Counted from the first letter of the stretch, positions 25,709 through 34,970 are shown. The stretch: DNA of 64,000 bases from Bacteroidales bacterium (GCA_017466405.1 JAFTUF010000063.1:1-64000); one strand, 5' to 3'. Made by a program: numbers and translations. Notes: a model not told the origin generated them from the sequence alone.

Positions 25709-27466
25709 TCAATGTAAAACTGAAATCTTAGATGTTGTCACAAACGATTTCTCATCGATAATATTCAAGACGTACATTCCATTTTGGAGATCTTCAATAT
25801 TTACAGATGTAGAATTCGTTGTAGGTTTAATGCTTCTGACCAACTGACCCAAAGCATTGAATAATCTTATCTCTGAGATATTTTCACCTTCAATCATAAT
25901 CTTGTCGTTGGCAGGATTAGGATATATATTATAAGGTGTAATGCCGTTTGCTGTTTCTTCAATAGCGTCGTCATAGACTATGTTAAGTAGGAAGAACGCC
26001 TCGCTGCCGAAGTCGCCGGCTCCATCAACGATAACATTGCCATTGCTATCGAGCAGTCTGTAGTAGCCTTCGCCGTTGTCACAGCAGATGCCGTTGCCTT
26101 CGCTGTCTCTGATAGTAAACTTAATACAATCGCCACCGTTTAACACAATCTGATATTCATGTAATTGTGTTGTTCCACCAATCAAGGTGCTATACGGTCC
26201 ATCTGAGAGAAGTGTTATACCATCAGAAGAAACTAAATCCCAAGTTATCTGCTTGCCATTCTTATCTTGCATAACCTCAAGCATAAACTCCTGAGAAGCA
26301 ACGTCCATATAGACATTATCGAATTCTTGTGTCTCAACAGATGTAGTATTTTCCATATCGAAAGCGATGCCGTTAGCTTCGAGTATTCTCACTTTGACTT
26401 CATGAACGCCCATAGGAATATTGACGTCATTATCAATTATCAATATCTCACCAGATGCTATATTACCTTCCCAGAGATATTCTGTCGTCTCATTATTATC
26501 GACGGTATATTCAAATTTTACCGAGGTGATATCTTGTATTCCGCAGTTGTTAACCTCAGCGCTTATCGTACGTTGGTTAGAACAAGCCACCTGCGACTTA
26601 GGGAAAACGCTCTTAAGATAAGGCAGCACTTCTTCGTCTGTTCCTGTGAATGTGTTCAATACATCAACGTTAAGAACAGGACTTGTTGCATTGCCTTGAT
26701 GTTTTTCTGTTACGAAAGCGAAAAAGTGAATGTTATCAAGATCCACTTCCACTCCGTTAGGGTCACCTATTATAGTAGGTATTTCATATTCGTAGGTTTT
26801 TGTAATGAGAGTTCCTGCTGTTGTCGGAGCGATTGCGTCACCCCATGTAGGAGTAATCACGTCGCGGAGAACATGGAGATGACAATATTGATTGCCATTG
26901 ATAACTTGTTCAGGATTATAACCATGACCTGTCTGTATTCCGACGATACTGTCTTGCAACATATATATTGTGAGATAGTTTTCGTCTTCATTGCTGTCGG
27001 AAGTATAATAAACCTCCACTGTGACAGTAGCTACGCGTGTAACAGGATTTATCGCCACCTGACCAGCTACGTTACATTCCGCAGTCTGTTGAAGTTGCAA
27101 ATCGACGGATGTTTCCCAATTGTTATATGGAGCAGCGTTTGGTGCCGAGCGGTTTATCAGCGCTGATGGGAAAAGAGCGACATTGTACGCGAGGAGAAGC
27201 GAGTCACCCACATTAGTATTGAAGTTTGGATATGCTGTAGTGGAATAATATCCAGCGTGAACATTGACGACATGCACTCTGCCTGGATTTTCGTCAACCA
27301 ACAGATTTGATTCGACATGACCGAGAGGACAATTGATACAAGCCTTGCCTGTAAATTCTTCGATAAGGACATTACGTCCTGCGATTTCTGTCGAGACAAA
27401 TTCCTGAGCATTGATATTTATTATACACAAGAGCGAGGCGCATATCGAAAGTAATAGCTTCTTCAT
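25709..27466 (-). CDS. Omp28-like T9SS cargo protein (paralogue 2)
   Basis: A 585-aa paralogue of the neighbouring genes. Signal peptide (MKKLLLSICASLLCIININA), thioredoxin-like motif FTGKACINCPLGH (Cys43, Cys46), a DRDSEGNGICCDNGEGYYR-like segment in the second half, and a T9SS sorting domain (YNIYPNPANDKIMIEGENIS ... GMYVLNIIDEKSFVTTSKIS). The start at 27466 is preferred to an in-frame ATG six codons upstream because it begins the signal peptide. It is separated from paralogue 3 by 99 bp with a terminator-like hairpin. Confidence 0.85.
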   Translation of the reverse strand: MKKLLLSICASLLCIININAQEFVSTEIAGRNVLIEEFTGKACINCPLGHVESNLLVDENPGRVHVVNVHAGYYSTTAYPNFNTNVGDSLLLAYNVALFPSALINRSAPNAAPYNNWETSVDLQLQQTAECNVAGQVAINPVTRVATVTVEVYYTSDSNEDENYLTIYMLQDSIVGIQTGHGYNPEQVINGNQYCHLHVLRDVITPTWGDAIAPTTAGTLITKTYEYEIPTIIGDPNGVEVDLDNIHFFAFVTEKHQGNATSPVLNVDVLNTFTGTDEEVLPYLKSVFPKSQVACSNQRTISAEVNNCGIQDITSVKFEYTVDNNETTEYLWEGNIASGEILIIDNDVNIPMGVHEVKVRILEANGIAFDMENTTSVETQEFDNVYMDVASQEFMLEVMQDKNGKQITWDLVSSDGITLLSDGPYSTLIGGTTQLHEYQIVLNGGDCIKFTIRDSEGNGICCDNGEGYYRLLDSNGNVIVDGAGDFGSEAFFLLNIVYDDAIEETANGITPYNIYPNPANDKIMIEGENISEIRLFNALGQLVRSIKPTTNSTSVNIEDLQNGMYVLNIIDEKSFVTTSKISVLH

Positions 27467-27516
27467 CTGATTAGATTTTTGCAATTAAGAAATATATGCT
27501 AATTCTTTTAACAAAA

Positions 27517-27548
27517 AAGAGACGCTGCCTCTTCAGCAACGTCTCTTC
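27517..27548 (-). terminator. Hairpin terminator after Omp28 paralogue 3
   Basis: On the minus strand AGAGACGTTGCTG pairs (with a small bulge) with CAGCGTCTCT and is followed by TTTTT. The arms belong to the GAGACG family. Confidence 0.6.
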
Positions 27549-27565
27549 TTTATTGAAATTATGTA

Positions 27566-29326
27566 TTAGTGTAAAACTGATACTTTTGTTGTTGTCATTT
27601 CACCGTTGTTGTCGATAACGTTGATGAAATACATACCGTTTTTGTATGAGTTTACGTTAACTTTAACTTCGTTTTCTGTAGTGTTGATTGTTTCAACTAA
27701 TTGACCGATTGAGTTATAGATAACTACTTGGCTCATATTTTCGCCTTTAACTGTAAGAACGTCTTTTACAGGGTTAGGGAAGATATTGTATTCTGAAGCT
27801 ACTGTTTCAGCTACTGATACGCCACCTGATACTGATAACAATACGCTTGCTTCTGAACCGAAGTCACCGTCACCGTCAACTATAATGTTACCTTTGCTAT
27901 CTTTGATTCGGTAGTAACCTTCACCGTATTGGCAGCAGATACCGTTGCCGACAGCGTCTTTGATAACGAATTTAACACATTCGCCTTTAGCTACAGTAAC
28001 CTTTGCTTGTTGCATTTGTGTTACTGCTGAACCGCCAACCAACATTGTGTAAGGACCACCTGTTGCGAGAGCTGTACCATCTGAACCGATGAGTTCCCAT
28101 GTGATTTGGTTACCATATTTATCTTGCATGATTTCGATTGTGAATTCTTCTTCTTCGCCTTCAATCATTACATTAGCCCATTCATCGAATGATGTTGTAA
28201 CTGATTTTGCGAATTCGAATGCTGTGCCGTTAGCTTCAACGATTTTGATTTCGACTTCGTGTGAGCCACCAGGAACATCGAGTTCTACATCAACCATTGT
28301 ACCTGCGTATGAAACGATACTGCCTTCCCATGTAAATTCTTTTACCATTTCACCGTCAACATAAGCTTCCATCTTAAGAGATGTGATTTCATCCAAACCG
28401 CCGTTTGTGATAGCGATATTGAATTCTCTTGTTTCTGAACATGAGATACCTGATGCTGAAGCAACTGCTGTGATGTATGGGAATATAGCGTCTTCTGTAC
28501 CTTGTAATGTTGTCAATTCGCAAGCATTGAGGATTGGACGTGTTGCATTACCTGGAGTTTTAACGCTTTCTGATACGATTGCGAGGAATGTAACATTGTC
28601 GATATCAACTTCAACTCCGTTAGGTGAACCTATCGATGCAGGAATTTCATACAAATATTCTTTAGTAATCAAAGTACCTGCTGTTGTTGGAGCGATTTGG
28701 TCTCCCCATGTAGGAGTTACTGTTGAACGAAGGATATGCATGTGGCAGTAGTTACCATTTACATATTGTTCAGGGTTTGATGCGCCACCTGATTGTGAGC
28801 CCCAGATACTATCTTGCAACATCATAACTGTAAGATAGTTGTTATCTACTGAGCTATTGCCTGTATAATATACTTCAACAGTGATTTTAGCAAGACGTGT
28901 TGCTGGATTAATAACAGCTTGACCAGCGACATTACATTCAGCTGCTTGACCTAATTGTTGTGATACAGCAGCAGCCCATTGACCTCTGTTCAAAGCATTA
29001 TATTCTGAACGGTTAACTGCTCCTGATGGGAAACCAGAAACACCAAATCCATTAAGGATTGTGTTGCTTTCTGTTGTATTGAGGTTAGGGAATGAGTTTG
29101 GTGAAAAACCACCTGCGTGAACGTTAACAGCCCATACTCTGCCTGGGTTGTTGTGTACGATTTGGTTTGCGATAACGTGACCATCTGGACAGTAACCACA
29201 GTTTCTTCCTGTAAACTCTTCGATAACAGCATTTCTGTTAGCTGGAGTTGTAGAAACGAAATCCTGTGCATTAACTTGCATGCAACAAGCTAACAAAGCA
29301 CCTGCTAAAAAGGATAATTTTTTCAT
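27566..29326 (-). CDS. Omp28-like T9SS cargo protein (paralogue 3)
   Basis: A 586-aa protein, first of the three tandem genes. Signal peptide (LSFLAGALLACCMQVNA), Omp28-like domain with FTGRNCGYCPDGH (Cys43, Cys46), a KDAVGNGICCQYGEGYYRI segment and a T9SS sorting domain (YNIFPNPVKDVLTVKGENMS ... GMYFINVIDNNGEMTTTKVS). Codon use is more biased than in paralogues 1 and 2, suggesting the highest expression; it also has the best promoter (29379-29409). Confidence 0.87.
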   Translation of the reverse strand: MKKLSFLAGALLACCMQVNAQDFVSTTPANRNAVIEEFTGRNCGYCPDGHVIANQIVHNNPGRVWAVNVHAGGFSPNSFPNLNTTESNTILNGFGVSGFPSGAVNRSEYNALNRGQWAAAVSQQLGQAAECNVAGQAVINPATRLAKITVEVYYTGNSSVDNNYLTVMMLQDSIWGSQSGGASNPEQYVNGNYCHMHILRSTVTPTWGDQIAPTTAGTLITKEYLYEIPASIGSPNGVEVDIDNVTFLAIVSESVKTPGNATRPILNACELTTLQGTEDAIFPYITAVASASGISCSETREFNIAITNGGLDEITSLKMEAYVDGEMVKEFTWEGSIVSYAGTMVDVELDVPGGSHEVEIKIVEANGTAFEFAKSVTTSFDEWANVMIEGEEEEFTIEIMQDKYGNQITWELIGSDGTALATGGPYTMLVGGSAVTQMQQAKVTVAKGECVKFVIKDAVGNGICCQYGEGYYRIKDSKGNIIVDGDGDFGSEASVLLSVSGGVSVAETVASEYNIFPNPVKDVLTVKGENMSQVVIYNSIGQLVETINTTENEVKVNVNSYKNGMYFINVIDNNGEMTTTKVSVLH

Positions 29327-29378
29327 TTGGTTAAATTTTAATTATTACTATTACAATTTTTTCTAAAAAATTAGGCTA

Positions 29379-29409
29379 CAAAAATACACATTAATCAAAA
29401 TAAAATCAA
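29379..29409 (-). promoter_or_regulatory. Promoter of Omp28 paralogue 3
   Basis: The minus strand reads TTG (plus 29407-29409), 20 bp, TATTTTTG (plus 29379-29386): a full Bacteroidetes consensus with a leader of about 45 nt. Confidence 0.8.
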
Positions 29410-29445
29410 TAGTTAAAATGTATTTTTTCAAGTTTTTTTTACGAT

Positions 29446-29478
29446 AAAAAAAAAGACGCCATGTTGGTCATGACGTCT
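29446..29478 (-). terminator. Hairpin terminator, minus strand
   Basis: AGACG(T)CATG pairs with CATG(G)CGTCT, followed on the minus strand by nine T. It lies ~80 bp after the ilvE stop, beyond the repeat hairpin. Confidence 0.65.
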
Positions 29479-29497
29479 CTATAAATTTAATTTTATC

Positions 29498-29545
29498 AGA
29501 CGCATCAATGGTATTTATTTGCAGGTTACATTGATACGTCTCTAC
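29498..29545. repeat. GTAGAGACG-family hairpin, minus orientation
   Basis: On the minus strand GTAGAGACGTATCAATGTAA ... CATTGATGCGTCT. It is downstream of the minus-strand ilvE, so its orientation follows the gene before it. Confidence 0.8.
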
Positions 29546-29560
29546 ATTAACTTTCAGCTT

Positions 29561-30583
29561 TTAAATTTCAACTTCTGTGATCCATCCGTATTCATCTGGC
29601 TCAGCACCTGTTTGAATACCACGGAGTTTGTTATACAATTTCTCGCTTTGTGGACCTGGTTTGCCATCACCGAATGTGTATGACTTGTTGTTGTCTAAGT
29701 CGTCGATGCGTGAGATAGGGCTGATAACAGCTGCTGTACCGCAAGCGCCTGCTTCTTCGAATGTAGCGAGTTCGTCAACATGGATAGGACGACGTTCTAC
29801 TTTCATACCGAGTTTTTCTGCCAAGAACATCAAGCTCTTATTTGTGATTGAAGGAAGAATTGATGTTGACAATGGAGTGATGTATGTGTTATCTTTAATA
29901 GCGAAGAAGTTAGCTGCGCCAGCTTCGTCGATATAGCATTTTTCTTTAGCATCCAAATAGAATTCGCAAGCGTATTGACCGCCGTGACAAGCTTCAACGT
30001 GAGGACGCATACTTGCTGCGTAGTTACCACCGACTTTGAAAGTACCTGTTCCGAGAGGAGCTGCACGGTCGTATTTACGTGTGATGACGTAAGGGTTAGC
30101 TTGGAAACCGCCTTTGAAGTAAGGACCTACTGGTGTAGCAAATACTAAGAACAAATATTCGTCAGCTGGGCTAACACCAACGCGGATACCTGTACCGATG
30201 ATTAATGGACGGAGGTATAATGATGCGCCGCTTTCGTAAGGAGGAATGAATTCTGAGTTAAGTTGAACACATTTGATCATAGCCTCTCTGAACTTCTCGA
30301 TTGGGAATTGTGGCATCATGATGCCGTCGCATGAAGATTGCAAACGTTTTGCATTCTCTTCTAAACGGAAGATACGAACTTTACCGTCAACGCCGCGGAA
30401 AGCCTTCAAACCTTCGAATGCTTCTTGTCCATAGTGCAAACATGTTGCTGCCATGTGGATGTTGACTGTTGTTTCTGAACTTACTTCGATTTCGCCCCAT
30501 TGTCCGTTTCTGTAGTAACAACGAACATTGTAATTAGTTGGATAATAACCAAAAGGCAATTTTGACCATTCAATGTTTTGCAT
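29561..30583 (-). CDS. ilvE: Branched-chain amino acid aminotransferase
   Basis: Fold-type IV PLP enzyme (340 aa) that interconverts Val, Leu and Ile with their 2-oxo acids. The PLP lysine is K183 in GTGTFKVGGNYAAS. Other family blocks: HYGQEAFEGLKAFRG near the N-terminus, IYGTGIRVGVSPADEYLF-type and ACGTAAVISPI. Length and motifs fit the group II (BCAT/eukaryote-like) form common in Bacteroidetes. It is a single-gene unit. No TAnnTTTG promoter was found upstream. Confidence 0.94.
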   Translation of the reverse strand: MQNIEWSKLPFGYYPTNYNVRCYYRNGQWGEIEVSSETTVNIHMAATCLHYGQEAFEGLKAFRGVDGKVRIFRLEENAKRLQSSCDGIMMPQFPIEKFREAMIKCVQLNSEFIPPYESGASLYLRPLIIGTGIRVGVSPADEYLFLVFATPVGPYFKGGFQANPYVITRKYDRAAPLGTGTFKVGGNYAASMRPHVEACHGGQYACEFYLDAKEKCYIDEAGAANFFAIKDNTYITPLSTSILPSITNKSLMFLAEKLGMKVERRPIHVDELATFEEAGACGTAAVISPISRIDDLDNNKSYTFGDGKPGPQSEKLYNKLRGIQTGAEPDEYGWITEVEI

Positions 30584-30705
30584 GATATTTATTTTTAAAA
30601 CGTTAATTACTTTGTTATTTTTTCAAGTCCACGAAGATAAACATTTTTATTTAGATAGGAATAATTTTTTAAAAAGATTTTTTCGTCTATTCCGTAAAAT
30701 CCATA

Positions 30706-30835
30706 TTCATTTATTAACTTTCTATTCTCAACTTTCAACTTTTATTATTCAGACGCATCAATGTGTGTTTATTTGCAGGTTACATTGATACGTCTCTACA
30801 AACTTTCATCTTCCAATTTTCAACTTTCAATTTAG
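30706..30835. repeat. Repeat module after the methyltransferase, minus orientation
   Basis: Reading the minus strand from the methyltransferase stop: AATTGAAAGTTGAAAATTGG words (the first TGA is the stop codon), then the GTAGAGACG hairpin (30751-30799), then AATAATAAAAGTTGAAAGTT words. The hairpin core is the same as that at 22958-23006 after pyrF. Confidence 0.85.
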
Positions 30836-32080
30836 TAAAAGCGCTTTCTCCAAATAATGTCTCTCAATGCCGTATCTTTCTTTGATCAATTTTATCTCAC
30901 CAAGAATCCTAGCTTTTTCTTCTTCATTAGGTTCTCCAACTTTTCTTCCTACGAGAAGCACGTTCTTAGGAGTATGTTCCATCTCGATAAACTCCATCAC
31001 CTGCGTCTTATATCCAAAATATTCTAATATCAAAGCGCGTATCGTATCAGTTATCATAACAGCCTGACGCTCCATAAAAATTCCGTAACGTGTGATAGAA
31101 TCAACGACTTTCGACTTCTCCATCTCCTGACGAATCTGCTTGTGACAACAAGGAGCGCATATTATCAGTTTCGCTCCCGATTCTATACCTTTTATAATAG
31201 CGTCGTCGGTGGCAGTGTTGCAGGCATGAAGAGCGATTAAGATATCTATAGAATCTGAAAAACTGAGAAACTGAGAACCTGAAAAATTGGACGATGTCTG
31301 TTGTCTGTTGTCTGTTGTCTGTTGACAAGCGTAAGCTTCTATACTGCTTTCGACAAAACGGAAGTCTTTCATATCAGATTCCTTGATTATCTCATTTATC
31401 TTCACGACTAAGTCTGGACGGATTTCAACGCCTTCCATAGCGATGTCGTATTTGCATTTCTGCGTGAGATATTCATACAGAGCGAAAGTAAGATAACCTT
31501 TTCCTGCTCCCATATCAGCGATGCGAATCTTACCGTTGAACTTCACGTTTTTCATCACACCATCGACAATCTCGACATATTTACAAATCTGCTTGAACTT
31601 ATGCTGCATATCAGCAGTGACTTTTCCTTCGCGAGTCGTGAGTCCTAACTTAAACCACCAAGGGTTCTCCGGATTTATCAAACGATTCTTGACTTTGTCG
31701 TGTTCCACATTTTGCACGCGTTGTTCCTTAACGGATTTTGTCACGATAGAGACTTTACCTTTTTTGCTTACCATCATGCTGATGTCTTCGGTCAAGGTAA
31801 ACAATGATGCATTGAGAAATATCTCCGTGATGAGATTTGTAATTATCTCTAATGTTTGCGTAGCGTCATAATTCTTGGTTTCGTCGCGTCTCTCGTAACG
31901 ATATGTAAAAGAATACATTTTCTCGTTACGAAGGATTATCGGCTTGACGTAAACATTACGGATATCGGCAGACATACGTCCGTATGTCTCTACGTGAGAT
32001 TTATTTGGCTTAGAAAGTGTCAGCTTAACAAAGCTTCCGTCTTTCAACGATGATTCTAATTTATTTATGAATTTTTGCAT
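30827..32080 (-). CDS. SAM-dependent methyltransferase, full-length copy
   Basis: A 417-aa class I methyltransferase of the METTL25/Methyltransf_32 kind. The SAM motif is IRIADMGAGKGYLTFALYEY (about 185-204), with the acidic motif II GVEIRP and a downstream IDILIALHACNTATDDAI ... IICAPCCHKQIR that is typical of this family. The substrate is unknown (RNA or protein). Between EAYA and IDILIAL sit ~26 extra residues (252-277; QQTTDNRQQT then SGSQFLSFSDS) encoded by two spacer-repeat families. The stop TGA lies in an AATTGAAAGTTGA repeat. A truncated second copy lies at 32848-33675. Confidence 0.85.
   Translation of the reverse strand: MQKFINKLESSLKDGSFVKLTLSKPNKSHVETYGRMSADIRNVYVKPIILRNEKMYSFTYRYERRDETKNYDATQTLEIITNLITEIFLNASLFTLTEDISMMVSKKGKVSIVTKSVKEQRVQNVEHDKVKNRLINPENPWWFKLGLTTREGKVTADMQHKFKQICKYVEIVDGVMKNVKFNGKIRIADMGAGKGYLTFALYEYLTQKCKYDIAMEGVEIRPDLVVKINEIIKESDMKDFRFVESSIEAYACQQTTDNRQQTSSNFSGSQFLSFSDSIDILIALHACNTATDDAIIKGIESGAKLIICAPCCHKQIRQEMEKSKVVDSITRYGIFMERQAVMITDTIRALILEYFGYKTQVMEFIEMEHTPKNVLLVGRKVGEPNEEEKARILGEIKLIKERYGIERHYLEKALLLN
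31245..31325 (-). repeat. Two stutter repeat families inserted in frame in the methyltransferase
   Basis: On the plus strand ATCTGAAAAACTGAGAAACT words (31251-31288) abut four TGTCTGTTG units (about 31296-31325). Both word families are frequent in the gaps of this window. Confidence 0.85.
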
Positions 32081-32093
32081 AGTCTTTATTTTA

Positions 32094-32175
32094 TGTCAAC
32101 GGACAACTGTCAACGGTCAACAGACTTCTTCCACATTATCAACCATTAGTCTTTTGCCTTTAGTCATTCGACTTT
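32094..32175. repeat. Stutter words upstream of the methyltransferase
   Basis: GTCAACGGACAACTGTCAAC words are followed by CCATTAGTCTTTTGCCTTTA words. This begins only a few bases from the start codon, exactly where homology with the second copy ends. Confidence 0.7.
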
Positions 32176-32183
32176 TCATTCTG

Positions 32184-32191
32184 CAAACATA
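32184..32191 (-). promoter_or_regulatory. Promoter -7 element of the methyltransferase
   Basis: The minus strand reads TATGTTTG (TAnnTTTG). The 48-bp hairpin element begins 7 bp further upstream, the same distance as at the ATPase gene (34908-34915). Confidence 0.5.
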
Positions 32192-32198
32192 CTAAAAA

Positions 32199-32246
32199 TC
32201 CCTCAATGAGTATTTGATTTTAATATTTTTATCATTCAATGAGGGA
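32199..32246. repeat. 48-bp hairpin element, copy A
   Basis: Arms TCCCTCAATGAGTA and CATTCAATGAGGGA enclose 20 AT-rich bases. An A tract on the left gives hairpin-plus-T on the minus strand. It is the most diverged of four equal-length copies. Confidence 0.85.
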
Positions 32247-32371
32247 ATTTGATGTAAAGTGTAGAATTGTTTAAGATTTAAGAATAATTATTACGCAAAA
32301 AATCTTATAAAACACCTTTCGTTTTGAGAAAAATATATACTTTTGTCACAAGAACTTTAAAATTAAAATTT

Positions 32372-32485
32372 ATGCCAAAAATTTACGAATATTTTGGGTT
32401 CATATTCTATTTTTATTCAAACGAACATGAACCGATACACGTAAACATAAATCAAAATCACCATGAAAAATCTTCAAATAATTAA
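32372..32485 (+). pseudogene. DUF4160 remnant, internally deleted
   Basis: The first 24 codons (MPKIYEYFGFIFYFYSNEHE, then PIHV) match the intact DUF4160 gene at 36341, after which about 190 bp are missing and the frame runs to a stop inside the next gene. The DUF2442 gene that follows is intact, so the pair is broken. The promoter-like TACTTTTG at 32338-32345 is still present. Confidence 0.75.
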
Positions 32486-32714
32486 TGCCGTCATTGCTGG
32501 AGACTTAATGATTCGTTTATTCTTTAACGACGACACCATTCAACTTATTGATATAGGGGATTTCATCCGTCGTCATCCACATCCACAATACAACAAATAT
32601 CTTGATCCAAAACTATTCAGTTGTTTCAGTATTGAAAACGGAAATATCGTCTGGGGAAAAGATTGGGATTTGATTTTTCCTATTGAGCAACTTCACAAAG
32701 GAGAGATATTATAG
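32463..32714 (+). CDS. DUF2442 protein, copy 1
   Basis: An 83-aa protein (MKNLQIINAVIAGDLMIRLF ... IENGNIVWGKDWDLIFPIEQ) of the DUF2442 family. It is nearly identical to the copy at 36646-36897. DUF2442 genes are often found right after DUF4160 genes, and a toxin-antitoxin-like role has been suggested for such pairs; that is inference here. Its DUF4160 partner is deleted, so this copy may be an orphan. Confidence 0.75.
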   Translation: MKNLQIINAVIAGDLMIRLFFNDDTIQLIDIGDFIRRHPHPQYNKYLDPKLFSCFSIENGNIVWGKDWDLIFPIEQLHKGEIL

Positions 32715-32771
32715 TATCAGATTTAAGTTTTCAGCTATTAATTCATGTCAATTTTCAATTTTCAATCTCTC

Positions 32772-32932
32772 AGACGTGTCAACAACATTATTGTCTATTT
32801 TCATAGGTGTTGTCGACGCGTCTCTACAAACTTTCTATTTTCAACTTTCAAAGGCGTATGCGATACGCCCCTACAATCATCGTGGACAATGTCTGTTGTC
32901 CGTTGACTGTTGACTGTTGACAAGCGTAAGCT
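32772..32932. repeat. GTAGAGACG hairpin, short GTAGGGGCG hairpin and stutter run
   Basis: Minus-oriented hairpin 32772-32827 (inner arms CGACAACACC/TTGTTGACACG type), short palindrome GGCGTATGCGATACGCC (32855-32871), then a TGTCTGTTGTCCGTTGACTG run (about 32890-32922) that forms the 3' end of the truncated methyltransferase copy. Confidence 0.8.
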
Positions 32933-33675
32933 TCTATACTGCTTTCGACAAATCTGAAATCCTTCATATCAGATTCCTTGATTATCTCATTTATCTTCAC
33001 GACTAAGTCAGGACGAATTTCAACGCCTTCCATAGCGATGTCGTATTTGCATTTCTGAGTGAGATATTCATACAGAGCGAAAGTAAGATAACCCTTTCCT
33101 GCGCCCATGTCAGCGATGCGAATCTTGCCGTCGAACTTCACATTCTTCATCACGCCATCGACAATCTCGACATATTTGCATATCTGCTTGAACTTATGCT
33201 GCATATCAGCAGTGACTTTACCTTCGCGTGTCGTGAGTCCCAACTTAAACCACCAAGGATTCTCCGGATTTATCAGACGATTCTTAACTTTGTCGTGTTC
33301 CACATTCTGCTCGCGTTGTTCTTTGACAGATTTTGTCACGATAGAGACTTTACCTTTTTTGCTTACCATCATACTGATGTCTTCGGTCAAGGTAAACAAT
33401 GAAGCATTGAGGAATATCTCCGTGATAAGATTTGTAATTATCTCTAATGTTTGCGTAGCGTCATAATTCTTGGTTTCGTCACGTCTCTCGTAACGATATG
33501 TAAAAGAATACATTTTCTCATTACGAAGGATTATCGGCTTGACGTAAACATTACGGATATCGGCAGACATACGTCCGTATGTCTCTACGTGAGATTTATT
33601 TGGTTTAGAAAGTGTCAGCTTAACGAAGCTTCCGTCTTTCAACGATGATTCTAATTTATTTATGAATTTTTGCAT
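32848..33675 (-). pseudogene. Truncated second copy of the methyltransferase
   Basis: Codons 1-252 match the gene at 30827-32080 almost exactly (for example Val122 to Glu and Asn182 to Asp). Homology stops at the ACQQ codons, where the TGTTGACTGTTG-type repeat takes over; the frame then runs through repeat DNA to a stop after 275 aa. The catalytic second half (IDILIALHACN ...) is missing, so activity is unlikely. Homology at the other end stops at the ATG. It lies 42 bp after the ATPase gene on the same strand. Confidence 0.8.
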
Positions 33676-33716
33676 TTCCTTTAGTCTTTAGTCTTTTGCC
33701 ATTAGTCAAATAAAAT
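33676..33716. repeat. Stutter words (CTTTAGTCTTTTGCC)
   Basis: TTCCTTTAGTCTTTAGTCTT followed by GCCATTAGTC fills the gap between the ATPase stop and the ATG of the methyltransferase copy. Confidence 0.7.
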
Positions 33717-33717
33717 A

Positions 33718-34893
33718 TCAATAGTTCATTCCGAAATACCATAACGGAATAACATTGCCGTGACCCAATTCAATATCGTCTTTTACGACGTAAGAATCTG
33801 AAATATCAGTGATTTGTTTTTGTTTCTTATTCTTGCCTCCAACTTCGAAAGTAAAATTATCTATTACAAAATCAGCTTTTTTTGATGATATAACATCGTT
33901 CATCACTCGCATCTGATTGTAGAAAAACGTCTCTCTGACATTTCCAGTATCAGGATTTCCTCCCGAAAGAACATTCATCAGATTCGGATTATCAACATAT
34001 ACTTTCTCAACTTTACCCAATCCTCTCAATCCTCCTGTTTCATCTCTCAACATACCAATCATTCCGGCTTTTTCCAAATACACCAAATAGTCGGAGATAT
34101 TATTTTTACTAACTCCAATTTCTGTCGCCAAACTCTCGGCATTAGGTTTATACGGAGCCAATTGTGAAATCACGACAAGCATACGTTTCAACTTTCTCGC
34201 TGTAGAAGCCTTCATATCAGCATACTGAGGAATATCCATTCCAACCGTCTGATCTATGATATTCTCCATTCGGATTTGAAAACCATCTTCCTTAGAAAAA
34301 GGGTAATATCCCGTCTTCAGATATTCCTGGAAAAGAGGCAACGGATGCTCCAACTCTTTCAATTCGATCTTATGTTCAAGCAGATGAGGCAAATCGAATG
34401 ATGGAACATTTATATTATGGAACAATCCGAGATATTCGCGGAACGATAATCCCTGCATAGAATACATCAGAGCTCTTCTACTCAAATCAGCCTCGCCTTC
34501 AATAATATCCAAAACCGAAGAACCTGTAAAAACAATCTTTAGATTAGGATAAACATCATACGCCTGCTTCAATTCCCTCGACCAAGTCTTGTATTTATGA
34601 ACCTCATCAACGAAAAGACGTGTTCCACCATATTTTACGAAATCATCAATCAAATCGATGAGACTATGATTTGTGAAATACGTATGATCTGTAGAGACAT
34701 AAAGGTATTCTTTGTCATTTCCATGTTCTTTAATATATTGCAGCAACATTGTAGATTTCCCGACACCACGAGGTCCGACAACACCGACGAGTCTGTTGTT
34801 CCACGCGATTTTATCATACATATAACGCTTAAACCCCAAAGGAGTCTGTTTAAGCATCGAATCCATGTATGAATATAACGAAACGTCAACCAT
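33718..34893 (-). CDS. AAA-family ATPase (ATP-binding protein, DUF4143-like)
   Basis: A 391-aa predicted P-loop ATPase of the large family seen in many copies in Bacteroidetes and Archaea. Walker A GPRGVGKST near residue 40, Walker B TRLFVDEVHKY, sensor KIVFTGSSVLDI, arginine-rich LSRRALMYSMQGLSFREYL, then a winged-helix part and a C-terminal nuclease-like domain (ADFVIDNFTFEVGGKNKKQK). The function is unknown; some relatives act like defence or toxin modules (inference). It is complete. A TATATTTG promoter element lies at 34908-34915 with hairpin copy B directly upstream. Confidence 0.85.
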   Translation of the reverse strand: MVDVSLYSYMDSMLKQTPLGFKRYMYDKIAWNNRLVGVVGPRGVGKSTMLLQYIKEHGNDKEYLYVSTDHTYFTNHSLIDLIDDFVKYGGTRLFVDEVHKYKTWSRELKQAYDVYPNLKIVFTGSSVLDIIEGEADLSRRALMYSMQGLSFREYLGLFHNINVPSFDLPHLLEHKIELKELEHPLPLFQEYLKTGYYPFSKEDGFQIRMENIIDQTVGMDIPQYADMKASTARKLKRMLVVISQLAPYKPNAESLATEIGVSKNNISDYLVYLEKAGMIGMLRDETGGLRGLGKVEKVYVDNPNLMNVLSGGNPDTGNVRETFFYNQMRVMNDVISSKKADFVIDNFTFEVGGKNKKQKQITDISDSYVVKDDIELGHGNVIPLWYFGMNY

Positions 34894-34907
34894 ATTTTAA
34901 TTTTTTG

Positions 34908-34915
34908 CAAATATA
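34908..34915 (-). promoter_or_regulatory. Promoter -7 element of the AAA ATPase
   Basis: The minus strand reads TATATTTG, 14 bp before the start codon. The space where a -33 box should lie is occupied by the 48-bp hairpin. Confidence 0.5.
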
Positions 34916-34922
34916 CAAAAAA

Positions 34923-34970
34923 TCCCTCAATGAGTGCTTGATTTTTAAATTTTCGTCACTCAATGAGGGA
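34923..34970. repeat. 48-bp hairpin element, copy B
   Basis: Arms TCCCTCAATGAGTG and CACTCAATGAGGGA (one central mismatch) around CTTGATTTTTAAATTTTCGT. It lies between the ATPase and the ATPase scar. Confidence 0.9.

Noticed and set aside
26267..27166. Long plus-strand ORF of 299 codons
   Set aside because: It lies wholly opposite Omp28 paralogue 2, has no family resemblance, and is rich in Cys, His and Tyr, as antisense frames of such genes often are.
32848..33675. Functional second methyltransferase
   Set aside because: It lacks the second half of the catalytic domain and ends in repeat-coded residues.
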